From NCBI RefSeq assembly GCF_023111095.1, contig NZ_JALGYW010000014.1:94980-158979 (forward strand): a DNA stretch of 64,000 nucleotides, given 5' to 3'. Positions 17,352-26,281 of this stretch are shown here, piece by piece. The notes beneath the pieces were generated by a model. The model saw only the letters and a list, made by a program, of their open reading frames with translations. It was not told the DNA's origin and searched no databases. Both the position numbers and the translations under genes were made by a program. Positions within the stretch are counted from its first letter, which is position 1, and each line of letters starts with the position of its first letter. The stretch comes from Maribellus sp. YY47. Lineage in GTDB: Bacteria > Bacteroidota > Bacteroidia > Bacteroidales > Prolixibacteraceae.

Positions 17352-17567
17352 TTAGTTACACCCACATCCTCCGCCGGTTTTGCCTCCGTTGGCTCCCGAT
17401 GCTGCTTCGCGGTACGATTGAAAACTATTTTGAAATTTGTCGATCGAACGTTGGGTCAGTGCCATGTCCGGATCGTTGATGTTCACCTTTTCGTACTCTT
17501 TCAGCACCGTACACGAGCTAAAAAGCAAAAGGCCTGCACCCATCAGTAGCAATAGTCTTTTTCTCAT
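17352..17567 (-). CDS. DUF4266 small lipoprotein with C-terminal CGC motif
   Basis: A 71-residue lipoprotein (lipobox LFSSC, Cys about 19). The mature part holds the DUF4266 core DPDMALTQRSIDKFQNSF and ends in a glycine-rich tail GGGCGCN. Its start overlaps the end of the ApbE gene by four bases, and the DUF3570 barrel starts 11 bases later, so the three are tightly linked. The two tail cysteines may bind metal, be redox active or be modified; the role is unknown. Confidence 0.87.
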   Translation of the reverse strand: MRKRLLLLMGAGLLLFSSCTVLKEYEKVNINDPDMALTQRSIDKFQNSFQSYREAASGANGGKTGGGCGCN

Positions 17568-18547
17568 TCTGTCTCAATTTTTATATTTTTTGATTGATGG
17601 ATGTTTCCCTGTTCATCCACAATAATGCATTCAATGTTGGGCAACTGGTTAATGCGGTCGATTCCCACGTCGATTCCCATTACAAAGATGGAAGTGGCCA
17701 GCGCATCGGCCAGCTCGGCTTTCGGTGCAAATACGGTGGCACTGATGATCCCCGTTGCGGGATATCCGGTTCTGGGGTCTATGATGTGGGCGTATCGTTT
17801 CCCGTTAAAGCTTACATATTTTTCGTAATCGCCCGATGTAACCACTGCTCCGTGTTCAATGGGAAGCAAGGCAAATGCCTTGTTTTTGTCCATCGGATTG
17901 GTGATGGCTACCATCCAGTCTTCTCCGTTGGGTTGTTTTCCCCAGGTATTCATGTCGCCCGAGGCATTAATAATCCCGGCAATCACGCCTTTTTGTATCA
18001 GAAGATCTTTGGCTTTGTCGGCAGCATAACCTTTTCCGATGGCGCCAAAACCGATTTTCATTCCCTCTTTTTTCAGAAAGACAGTTGAATTAGTTTCATC
18101 CAAAACAATGTTCTGATAACCGACTTTTGAAACAGAGGCTTTTATCGATTCTTCCGAAGGCATTTCTTTCATACTTCCGTCAAATTTCCATATGCGATCC
18201 ATCGACGCATAAGTAATGTCGAATGCGCCGTCGGTTAATTTCGAAATTCCGATAGCTCTCTTTATCAGGTTGAAAAGTTCGGGTGAAACTTTTACCGCTT
18301 TCTTCCCGGCTGCAGTATTTACTGCCGATGTTTCGGAATCGGGATCCCACGATGAAATCAATTTTTCGATACGCGTAATTTCCGCAACAGCCAGATCAAT
18401 AAATTGGTTGGCTTCTGTTTCGTTGTTGGCCACAACCGTAATCTCGAAGCGGCTGCCCATTAACTTTAGCGTACGCTTAAAGGGCTGGTTGGCCAGAGCA
18501 AATCCGGCCAGCGAAACAAATAATATGGCCAGAGCAAATCGCATCAT
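17564..18547 (-). CDS. apbE: FAD:protein FMN transferase
   Basis: A 327-residue protein with an N-terminal signal peptide (FALAILFVSLAGFALA). ApbE motifs are present: MGSRFEITV, the FGAIGKGYAADKAK loop, INASGDMNTWG, VTSGDYEKYV, HIIDPRTGYPA, and DALATSIFVMG near the end. The enzyme attaches FMN from FAD to a threonine of target proteins in the periplasm. Targets in this window could be NqrB and NqrC (genes about 14-16 kb away) or an unknown partner in its own cluster. It overlaps the thioredoxin gene upstream and the DUF4266 gene downstream by four bases each. Confidence 0.92.
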   Translation of the reverse strand: MMRFALAILFVSLAGFALANQPFKRTLKLMGSRFEITVVANNETEANQFIDLAVAEITRIEKLISSWDPDSETSAVNTAAGKKAVKVSPELFNLIKRAIGISKLTDGAFDITYASMDRIWKFDGSMKEMPSEESIKASVSKVGYQNIVLDETNSTVFLKKEGMKIGFGAIGKGYAADKAKDLLIQKGVIAGIINASGDMNTWGKQPNGEDWMVAITNPMDKNKAFALLPIEHGAVVTSGDYEKYVSFNGKRYAHIIDPRTGYPATGIISATVFAPKAELADALATSIFVMGIDVGIDRINQLPNIECIIVDEQGNIHQSKNIKIETE

Positions 18548-18996
18548 CTTTTACTGATTGATACCAGGTGCTCGATGTATTCTTTGGGTGAAAGCTTTTT
18601 GTACCCTGTTTCTCCGAGTATTTTCCCGGTTTTGTCGAGTACGGCAACAAAAGGAAAGAAACCTTTCGAGTTGTATTTTTCGGCCAGCTGCTTGTTGAAT
18701 TTAACCTGTTCGCTGTCGGGTTGATTTTCTTTTTTTCTCGGAAAATCGGCTTTGTAGACTACCAGGTGATCGGCAGCGTACGTTTTAAACTCATCTGAAC
18801 TCCAGATTTCCTTTTCCAGTTTCATACACGGTGCACACCAGTCGGAACCCTGGAAAATGAGTAATATGTTTTTATTTTCTGCGGCTGCCTTTTCTTTTAT
18901 TTTCTCAAAATCAGTAGTCTTGTTTTGCGCAGAAAGCGTGAGTGTGAAAAGCAGAAATAGAAAACTGATCAAAACTCCGGTTTTTTTGAATTGCAT
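18544..18996 (-). CDS. exported thioredoxin-fold protein
   Basis: Start set at ATG 18996 (MQFKKTGVLISF), which gives a proper signal peptide ending LTLSAQ; a frame reaching 19053 adds non-signal residues. About 150 residues, with WCAPC at about 53-57 in FQGSDWCAPCMKLEKEIW and a cis-proline region GFFPFVAVLDKTG. This is the DsbD-gamma/thioredoxin-7 type that reduces periplasmic disulfides. It is the first gene of the thioredoxin-ApbE-DUF4266-DUF3570 operon and probably keeps the cysteines of the DUF4266 tail in the right state (inference). Confidence 0.87.
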   Translation of the reverse strand: MQFKKTGVLISFLFLLFTLTLSAQNKTTDFEKIKEKAAAENKNILLIFQGSDWCAPCMKLEKEIWSSDEFKTYAADHLVVYKADFPRKKENQPDSEQVKFNKQLAEKYNSKGFFPFVAVLDKTGKILGETGYKKLSPKEYIEHLVSISKR

Positions 18997-19129
18997 TGTC
19001 AGTTGTATTAAGTGAATGATTTTAAAGAAATTTTGTTCATATAAACCCCGCAACAGATGAATTGTTCTGTCGAAACCGGAATTTAACGTTTGTTAGCGGT
19101 AGTGAGTTATGTGAAACAAAAGGTGGAAA

Positions 19130-20020
19130 TTATTCGCCGGCGGTATAAAAACGTGTGGTTGGATAGGCGAATTGAATGTCTTTTTCGGAAGCAAAAGCTT
19201 TCAGAATCCTTTGCCAGATTTGGTTTTCAGATCCTCTTCGTGTACGGGGATTACAGAGGTAACGAACAGTGAGCCGAACGCCGTATTCCTTTACCGACGT
19301 ATAAACGATGGGAGTGAGGTGCTTGTAATAAATCATGTAATTCTTGCTGGCCTCAAGTATTTCCTTTTTAGCCTTTACCGGAATATCTTCTGCCAGTTCG
19401 TTGATGATCTCTTCAAGAATGATCTTTGCTTTTTCCCAGTTACTCTCAAACGTTATGTTCACTTTTATTTCATTCCAGATGTATTCAAATCCGGCGCTGT
19501 AGTTGGCTTGTGGTTCCAGAAAAACCTTTCCGTTGGGAATGTGCACGATTCTTCCCGTGCTTTGGTCGGCTTCCACCCAGTTCCCAATTTCGAGGATCGT
19601 AAACTGAAACAGACGGATATCGATAACATCTCCGATATAGCTGGCCACCTGCACCCGGTCTCCCACATTAAATGGTTTCCTGAAAATGATAAAAAGCCAG
19701 CCGGCAAGGTTGGTGAGCGGGTCTTTTAGCGCAATGGCAATACCGGCGGTAAATAAGCCCAGAAAAGTTCCAAACTCCTCGAAAGCTTTTATCCATACGG
19801 CTGCGACCATTAAAAGTCCGATGAAAGGCAGGGTCATGGAAAGTGATCTTTTCCACTGGTAACGCACTTTAACATCTTCCGTGCGCCGCCAAACCACTTT
19901 TAGGATCGCTAAACGCACCACCGACAAGAAAACGATGATCAAAACCGAAACGATCACTTTGCTGAACGTCTCGGCATTTAACCCAATATGATGCGTTATA
20001 AACTCGTTAATTTGATTCAT
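19130..20020 (-). CDS. MscS-type mechanosensitive channel
   Basis: A 296-residue inner-membrane protein with three helices in the first 110 residues, the pore-lining segment GLFTAGIAIALKDPLTNLAGW, and a cytoplasmic beta domain with PFNVGDRVQV, a conserved MscS signature. Small-conductance channels open on hypo-osmotic shock. It lies next to and on the same strand as an SLC12-like cation-chloride transporter, which suggests joint volume control (inference). Confidence 0.92.
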   Translation of the reverse strand: MNQINEFITHHIGLNAETFSKVIVSVLIIVFLSVVRLAILKVVWRRTEDVKVRYQWKRSLSMTLPFIGLLMVAAVWIKAFEEFGTFLGLFTAGIAIALKDPLTNLAGWLFIIFRKPFNVGDRVQVASYIGDVIDIRLFQFTILEIGNWVEADQSTGRIVHIPNGKVFLEPQANYSAGFEYIWNEIKVNITFESNWEKAKIILEEIINELAEDIPVKAKKEILEASKNYMIYYKHLTPIVYTSVKEYGVRLTVRYLCNPRTRRGSENQIWQRILKAFASEKDIQFAYPTTRFYTAGE

Positions 20021-20075
20021 GAGCAGTTTCGCTTTACTAAGTTTAATTTACAAAAAGCCTGACTAATTTGCCGAA

Positions 20076-22295
20076 CTATTCAATGGCTTTCTGATTCTTG
20101 GAATGCACAAACAATACGGTACCGAGGTCATCGTATCCCTTAAACAGGTCTTCTCTTTCATGTTTCACCAGTTCTTCGCGCAAACCAATCAGGGTAAGAC
20201 CGGCTTTACTGGAGTGTTCGGCAATGATTCTCCGGGAAGACACTCCGGCGGGTTGCAAAATCACTTTTACGTTTTTCTCGTTGATGGGCAAGCGTCCCAG
20301 TATAATCAGATTTTTAAGTTCGGTTTTGGTCGAACTCAATTCATTTTCCTTGCACAACGCGAAGATTTTGATTTCGGTCTTTTTTAACTCCGGATGGCCC
20401 AGAATAATAAAACTCAGCAAAATCATAAGGTTGGAGTTTTCAGTATCCAGCGAATTGATCCAGATATGAATGCCGTTTCGCATGTTCATGGGTTTTTCCG
20501 AACAGGCCAGAATACAAATGTCGAACCGGCCACTGTTGACCAATGCAAAGTTTTCAATCACTTTTTTCAGGTTGTCGGGCTGCTCCTTGTCGTATTCAAA
20601 AATAACCATGTTGTTTTCCATTCCGGCAATGCCCGGAATCTGGATGGCCTGCGATATAGCCGAAGTGTAGGATGGAGAAATGATGGTATCTACATAAACA
20701 AAGTTGTCTACTTCGTTGATGGCTTCCAATATTTCACCCAGCTTTTTCTCTGCTTCTTTCACGGTATTTTTAGAGTAATAATCTTCAATTAAATGGAGGT
20801 AGGTGCCAAAGCCGTATTTGTATGAAATCCAGTTGAGCAGTTGAAAAGCTTTGTTTTTATGAATGGGCTTGTTTGAGATGCAGATGGCACTGGGGCGCCA
20901 TTCCTGTTGCATAACTTTTGAACGTTTCTTTTGCAACATGATCTGTATGTCGCGGTTCAGCTGAAAAATGGCATTGGCAAAAATCGAGGCAAAACCTTTC
21001 CGGTGTTTGTGGTAGTGGTTCACATACAGGTAAACCAGGGTCATTACAACAATGGCAAGCAGGGCGTAAGTGGTACTTATTTTAAACATTACCCAAACCG
21101 AAACCAGAAAACCCACCAGTGAAATGTACCAGCGCGATTTAAAAGTTGGCCGGTACGATGGCGACGAACCGAAATGATTCAGGAAGGAAATTAAGCAGAG
21201 CGAACCATAGGTTACCATAAAAAACATGGAAATAATAGATGCTACTGCGTTTACGTTCCCCAGCGCCACAAACACAAAGGCGATTACTGAAGTGACCAGT
21301 GAAGCGTGTTTCGGTTCATTGTCTTCGGGATTTCCGGCAGAAAGCCAGGTATTTATTTTCTTCGAAGGAAAAGCTTTGTCTAAAGCCAGCGCCTGCAAAG
21401 TTCTCGGAGCCACCATAAACGAACCCAGCGCCGAAGAAAAAGTGGAGGCTGCCAACCCGAGCGGAATTACCACCGCTCCTGCTATGGCAATGTCTCCCAT
21501 AACCAGTTGCTTGTTTAATAAATCCTCGACAGAAGCAGAACCGGCGAGTTTAAAAATCACAAAAAAGTAAATAATCATTCCGGAAAACGTGGCCAGAATC
21601 GTTCCAAGTGGAATCGATTTTGATGGCTTTTTTAAATCGCCGGAAAGACCAACACCTGCGGTCATGCCGGTAAAAGCAGGAAAAATAATCGCAAACACCA
21701 GGAAAAAGCTTTCCGGGTTACGGAATTTACTGTCAGCTAACGAATAGTCGACATTGGCAGCGTGGCTTGTACTTCCCATGAAAAACAGGATCAGTGAAAT
21801 AAAAAGAATTCCTACTACAACATAGAGTGCTTTTACGCCCAGGTTGGCACCTTTTTTTACGATCATAACTGCCAATCCGAACATCACCGGCAAACTAATG
21901 ACCTGCCGGGGTAAAATAAAATCATACGTTTTGGCCAGGAAGTCAAAGAAGAATTCAAAGGCTTCGGTAAATGCAATGATATAGAATGCCACACTAATGG
22001 CCTGCGAAAAGAACAGCGCAATACCGATAGTTGCACCGATATTCAGCCCAAACGACCGCGAAATAATAAAATACTCACCGCCGCCTTCCACACGTTTGTT
22101 GGTGGCAATTTCGGAGATTGCCAAAGCAGTTGGAATGGTTACCAGGTGCCCCAGCAGGATAATGATTACGACTCCCCAGAAACCGAGTGTTCCTACGGCA
22201 AATCCAAAACGCAGGAAAAGAATAGCTCCGAGAATGGTGGAAATAGCCGTGAAAAATACGGGTGCAGTGCCAAATTGTTTTGTCTGGTTTATCAT
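20076..22295 (-). CDS. SLC12-like APC-superfamily transporter
   Basis: A 739-residue protein: about twelve membrane helices in residues 1-420 starting FFTAISTILGAILFLRFGFAVG, which is the SLC12 cation-chloride cotransporter signature, with RVEGGGEYFIISRS in helix 3. A soluble C-terminal half of about 300 residues resembles the cytosolic regulatory domain of that family, including two Rossmann-like parts (NMVIFEYDKEQPDNLKKV and AGLTLIGLREELV). Substrate may be cations with chloride or amino acids; sequence alone does not decide. Its start is 52 bases downstream of the nuclease gene end on the same strand... the MscS gene follows 55 bases later. Confidence 0.83.
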   Translation of the reverse strand: MINQTKQFGTAPVFFTAISTILGAILFLRFGFAVGTLGFWGVVIIILLGHLVTIPTALAISEIATNKRVEGGGEYFIISRSFGLNIGATIGIALFFSQAISVAFYIIAFTEAFEFFFDFLAKTYDFILPRQVISLPVMFGLAVMIVKKGANLGVKALYVVVGILFISLILFFMGSTSHAANVDYSLADSKFRNPESFFLVFAIIFPAFTGMTAGVGLSGDLKKPSKSIPLGTILATFSGMIIYFFVIFKLAGSASVEDLLNKQLVMGDIAIAGAVVIPLGLAASTFSSALGSFMVAPRTLQALALDKAFPSKKINTWLSAGNPEDNEPKHASLVTSVIAFVFVALGNVNAVASIISMFFMVTYGSLCLISFLNHFGSSPSYRPTFKSRWYISLVGFLVSVWVMFKISTTYALLAIVVMTLVYLYVNHYHKHRKGFASIFANAIFQLNRDIQIMLQKKRSKVMQQEWRPSAICISNKPIHKNKAFQLLNWISYKYGFGTYLHLIEDYYSKNTVKEAEKKLGEILEAINEVDNFVYVDTIISPSYTSAISQAIQIPGIAGMENNMVIFEYDKEQPDNLKKVIENFALVNSGRFDICILACSEKPMNMRNGIHIWINSLDTENSNLMILLSFIILGHPELKKTEIKIFALCKENELSSTKTELKNLIILGRLPINEKNVKVILQPAGVSSRRIIAEHSSKAGLTLIGLREELVKHEREDLFKGYDDLGTVLFVHSKNQKAIE

Positions 22296-22370
22296 AAAAG
22301 AATCTTTCTGGTATTATTATAAGTCCGATCGAATATAAAATGTTTTCCGGTATATCCGTAATTTCAGCGA

Positions 22371-22721
22371 TTAATATTCTGCCACTACTGCCAGTCCTTT
22401 CGCTACTAGATCGTCGTTTAAAGTCACCGGACTGTCAGAAAATCGAATAATGCCGATATAACGGCCGAATTTGCCCACATCTTTGTTGGTTTCAACAATT
22501 ACTTCGTAGTTGTTGTCTTCCATGCGCTGCACCACATATTCTTTGGCTTCCATCCCTTTTTTGTATTCTTCGCTGTCACGTTTAACGTTGTAGGTTTCGG
22601 GAGTATTTATTCCGCGAAGCCGGATACGTTGAAGCGTGGTAATTTTAAATCCGAGATCGATCACCAGATCCATCGTGTCGCCGTCTACAACGCGGTCGAC
22701 TTTTGTATGATAAGTATACAT
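22371..22721 (-). CDS. thermonuclease (SNase-like) family protein
   Basis: A 116-residue single-domain protein without a signal peptide. SNase motifs: KVDRVVDGDTMDL, RLRGINTPET with the catalytic Arg and Glu, and DVGKFGRYIG with the second Arg. The metal-binding Asp that precedes TPE in staphylococcal nuclease is Asn here (GINTPE), a change seen in some bacterial relatives. The protein is shorter than exported SNases and probably cytosolic. Nuclease activity is likely but the Asp-to-Asn change makes it less certain. Confidence 0.85.
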   Translation of the reverse strand: MYTYHTKVDRVVDGDTMDLVIDLGFKITTLQRIRLRGINTPETYNVKRDSEEYKKGMEAKEYVVQRMEDNNYEVIVETNKDVGKFGRYIGIIRFSDSPVTLNDDLVAKGLAVVAEY

Positions 22722-22953
22722 GATGACGGTTTTTGTATGATTTGATTTCTAACACATAATTTACATCAAGATAAGGAATGTGCGGATAAATCGTAAATTT
22801 TAAACCAAAAGAAATCGCAATTCTTTCCGGTGTCTGTTATGTCGTAAAGGTGTATTTTCCCGGATAGCGCAAATTTAAAATTGTTTTAATGCCGTACTTG
22901 ATGTGGCGCTTTTCTTTTGCTAACTTACGGCAAATCAAACTGAATGATCTGCC

Positions 22954-24492
22954 ATGCCAAATCTTGCTGAACCCGTCAAAAGGAAATCGTCTGTTCTATC
23001 GTTGATAATACCGCCGCTGATTAGTTTGTGCATAATATTATTTGCAGACCTTGAACCCGGAAATCCCCGGATAACTTATTGTTTTGCCATTGCAGTACTG
23101 ATGGCTGCCTGGTGGATTACAGAAGCAGTGCCTTTAGCGGTTACTGCCTTATTACCGGTAGCCTTGTTTCCGCTTTTCGGGGTGGTAGATGGAAAAACAG
23201 TGTCGGCTATCTATTTTAATCATCTTATCTTTCTGTTTATTGGCGGATTTCTGATGGCTTTTGCGATGCAACGCTGGAATTTGCATCGTCGCATTGCATT
23301 GCGGATTCTGATTCTTTTTGGTATCAGTCCGGGAAGAATACTGCTGGGATTTATGTTGGCCACTTCCATTTTGTCGATGTGGATGTCGAATACCGCAACA
23401 GCCATGATGATGGTACCGATTGCCTTATCGATTATTTTGAAATTGGAGGAAAGCCTGGGGGAAAAGAAAATGGGGAAGTATGCGATCGGATTACTACTGG
23501 GCATAGCTTACGCATCTTCTATTGGTGGAATTTCGACGTTGGTGGGGACACCACCGAATTTGTCGTTTGCCCGGATTGTTAGTATCATTTTCCCTGAAAT
23601 GACAGAAATTTCATTTGCCGACTGGTTTATTTTTGCGCTTCCGGCTACTGTCTTGTTGTTCCTACTGGCGTGGCTGATTTTATTTGTGATGTACAAACCC
23701 AAAGAGAGCTGGAAAAAAATTCACATCGATCAATTTCGTGAAGAATATGAAGCACTTGGGAAAGCCCGAAAGGAGGAGAAAATTGTTCTTATTTTATTTA
23801 TCGCGCTCGCTTTTTTATGGATATTTCGTTCCGGTTTTAGCATTCAGTCGTTTGAGATCCCCGGTTGGGCGAAATTGTTTAAAAATCCGGCATACATTAA
23901 CGACGGAACGGTAGCCATATTCATGGCGGTTTTGCTTTTTATTCTTCCGGCGCCCTCTGAAAAAGGCGAACGCATAATGAACTGGGAAACGGCACGAAAA
24001 ATTCCCTGGGACATCGTGCTGTTGTTCGGCGGCGGCTTTGCTTTGGCTCAGGGATTCGTAGAGTCAGGCCTTTCGCTTTGGTTTGGTGAACAGATGGCAG
24101 GCCTGGCCGATGTACAGCCCATTGTACTAACCTTTGCCAACGTTACCATGATGTCGTTCCTGACTGAATTAACATCAAACACGGCTACTACCGAAATGAT
24201 TTTGCCTATTCTTTCAGGGCTTTCTACCAGTATCGAAGTAAATCCCTTATTGTTGATGATCCCGGCAACCCTTGCTGCTTCTCTTGCATTTATGTTGCCG
24301 GTGGCCACACCGCCTAATGCTATTATTTTCGGAACCAACCGGATAAAGGTAAAAGATATGGTCCGTACCGGTTTTTTACTAAATCTGGCCGGGATTATCG
24401 TTGCAACACTCGTCATGTATTTTTGGGGTACAACTGTATTTCATATCGATGTTTCTGTTTTTCCCGAATGGGCTACGGTTCCTCTAAAGTGA
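22954..24492 (+). CDS. SLC13/DASS-type sodium:dicarboxylate (anion) symporter
   Basis: A 512-residue membrane protein with about eleven helices. The two inverted SNT motifs that form the substrate and Na+ sites are present: MWMSNTATAMMMVPIAL at about residue 147 and LTSNTATTEMILPIL at about 407. The signature WWITEAVPLAVTALLPVALFP and the late LPVATPPNAIIFG are typical of the DASS family. It should take up C4-dicarboxylates, citrate or sulfate using the sodium gradient, which the Nqr complex encoded nearby would maintain (inference). Confidence 0.92.
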   Translation: MPNLAEPVKRKSSVLSLIIPPLISLCIILFADLEPGNPRITYCFAIAVLMAAWWITEAVPLAVTALLPVALFPLFGVVDGKTVSAIYFNHLIFLFIGGFLMAFAMQRWNLHRRIALRILILFGISPGRILLGFMLATSILSMWMSNTATAMMMVPIALSIILKLEESLGEKKMGKYAIGLLLGIAYASSIGGISTLVGTPPNLSFARIVSIIFPEMTEISFADWFIFALPATVLLFLLAWLILFVMYKPKESWKKIHIDQFREEYEALGKARKEEKIVLILFIALAFLWIFRSGFSIQSFEIPGWAKLFKNPAYINDGTVAIFMAVLLFILPAPSEKGERIMNWETARKIPWDIVLLFGGGFALAQGFVESGLSLWFGEQMAGLADVQPIVLTFANVTMMSFLTELTSNTATTEMILPILSGLSTSIEVNPLLLMIPATLAASLAFMLPVATPPNAIIFGTNRIKVKDMVRTGFLLNLAGIIVATLVMYFWGTTVFHIDVSVFPEWATVPLK

Positions 24493-24597
24493 CGGCTGGC
24501 TAAAATTTGGATATTTTTCATGTTAAATAGTGATCTTTAGAAAAAAATTAATAAGTTTGAGATCTATTCTGTATAATATCTATAATCAATTAATGCA

Positions 24598-26085
24598 ATG
24601 AGTACTAATCGTAGAACATTCTTGAAGCATATTGGTCTGGGGGCCGGTGTTGCTGCAACTACTCCTTTGATGACTTCGTGCAGCACGGCTTCGGACGAGG
24701 AAAAGGCAAAATTCATCCGCGAATCGGCTGAACGTGTGCCTGCTATGAACTTTAACATGTGTGGCTATGCGGCTCCAAAACTCGAAAAAGTGCGGGTAGG
24801 TTTTGTTGGGATCGGCGACCGAGGTTCGGGTGCTGTACAACGTATGACTTACATCGACGGAGTTGAAATTGTGGCCTTGTGCGATGTGAGACAGTCGGCT
24901 GTTGACGGAGCGCAAAAAATTCTGGCCGATGCCGGTTTGCCAAAAGCTAAAGAATATGTGGGCAGCGAAACCGAATTTAAAAAACTGGCAGCTGATGGTA
25001 TTTGCGATTTAATTTATACCGCTACTCCGTGGGAATGGCACGTGCCCGTTGGTATCGCAGCTATGGAAGGTGGAGCACACGCTGCACTTGAAGTTTCGGC
25101 AGCCAAAACAATGGATGAGTGCTGGCAGATGGTTGAGACCTCGGAGCGTACGAAAAAGCATTGCGTTATCCTTGAAAACTGTTGCTACGATTTCTTTGAG
25201 TTACTCACCTTAAATATGGTGCGTCAAGGCGTTTTTGGTGATTTGATTCACGGAGAAGGTGCCTACATTCACGATCTGGATTACTGGCATTTCAATAAAC
25301 CGCAGGACGAAAAAATGACCGATGGCGCTTATTACAAAATGTGGCGTCTGCACGAAAACACCAGACAGGCTAACGTATATCCAACTCACGGTTTAGGACC
25401 TATTTGTCAGGCGATGAACATCAATCGTGGCGATAAAATGGATTACCTGACGGCCATGATTTCGGAAGATTTTACCCTGAAAAACAGAATAGAAGAAAAG
25501 GCAAAAGAAGATCCGTTCTTTGAACAATTTGTTGGTCAGAAAATGCGTGGGAACATGGACCTGCAAATGATTAAAACCAACAAAGGAAGAACGATCCTGA
25601 TTCAACACGATATTTCATCACCTCGTCCGTATTCAAGAATTCATATGTTGAGCGGAACCAAGTGTTTTGCACAAAAATGGCCGTTGCAGCATATTGCTTT
25701 CGGACACAATGTAGTTGATGATGCCAAAATGAAGGAACTGGAAGAAAAATATACTCCGGAAATTGTTCGCAGAGTAGGAGAAATGGCCAAAAAAGTTGGC
25801 GGACACGGTGGTATGGACTTCATTATGGACTGGCGACTGATTGATTGTTTGCGCAACGGGCTTCCGGTTGATATGGATGTTTACGATGCAGCAGCCTGGA
25901 GTTGTATCACTCCGCTTAGCGAGTGGTCGATTGCCAATGGTTCAAAACCAATCGATATACCTGACTTCACTCGCGGAGCATGGAAAACCAATAAACCGGT
26001 TCAACCAGACTTCTCTGCCGGAGGAGGAAACACTAAAGTACGGAATTTAACAGATGCGAACGCTGAAGGACAGCTAAGCGTATAG
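24598..26085 (+). CDS. Tat-exported Gfo/Idh/MocA protein, GH109-like
   Basis: A 495-residue protein with twin-arginine signal (NRRTFLK) and a lipobox-like LMTSC at Cys28, so probably a Tat-exported lipoprotein. The dinucleotide-binding fold begins at KVRVGFVGIGDRGSG, followed by the family motif ATPWEWH. The sequences ILENCCYDFFELL, HDLDYWHFNK and YPTHGLGPICQAMNI are like those of GH109 alpha-N-acetylgalactosaminidases, which use tightly bound NAD. Substrate specificity is inferred from similarity and not certain; related proteins act on other glycosides. Followed by a terminator. Confidence 0.87.
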   Translation: MSTNRRTFLKHIGLGAGVAATTPLMTSCSTASDEEKAKFIRESAERVPAMNFNMCGYAAPKLEKVRVGFVGIGDRGSGAVQRMTYIDGVEIVALCDVRQSAVDGAQKILADAGLPKAKEYVGSETEFKKLAADGICDLIYTATPWEWHVPVGIAAMEGGAHAALEVSAAKTMDECWQMVETSERTKKHCVILENCCYDFFELLTLNMVRQGVFGDLIHGEGAYIHDLDYWHFNKPQDEKMTDGAYYKMWRLHENTRQANVYPTHGLGPICQAMNINRGDKMDYLTAMISEDFTLKNRIEEKAKEDPFFEQFVGQKMRGNMDLQMIKTNKGRTILIQHDISSPRPYSRIHMLSGTKCFAQKWPLQHIAFGHNVVDDAKMKELEEKYTPEIVRRVGEMAKKVGGHGGMDFIMDWRLIDCLRNGLPVDMDVYDAAAWSCITPLSEWSIANGSKPIDIPDFTRGAWKTNKPVQPDFSAGGGNTKVRNLTDANAEGQLSV

Positions 26086-26110
26086 TAGTATAATTTTCAT
26101 AGATTTAATT

Positions 26111-26139
26111 AAGCCGTTTCCATTTGGGAGCGGCTTTTT
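26111..26139 (+). terminator. Rho-independent terminator after the GH109-like gene
   Basis: AAGCCG at 26111-26116 pairs with CGGCTT at 26131-26136; the stem can extend inward through TTTCC/GGGA with one bulge. T residues follow up to 26139. It lies 25 bases after the stop. Confidence 0.82.
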
Positions 26140-26281
26140 ATTTGCTGTCCGATAAGGTTATCGAATGGTTCTTCTTTATGGTTTTCCCTGAAATTAAGCA
26201 AACGAAATACTTCCCCGGAAAGAGGTTGGGATGAGATATCATTTCCAGATAAAAATCAGGCTTGATACTGTCTGTGTTCCC

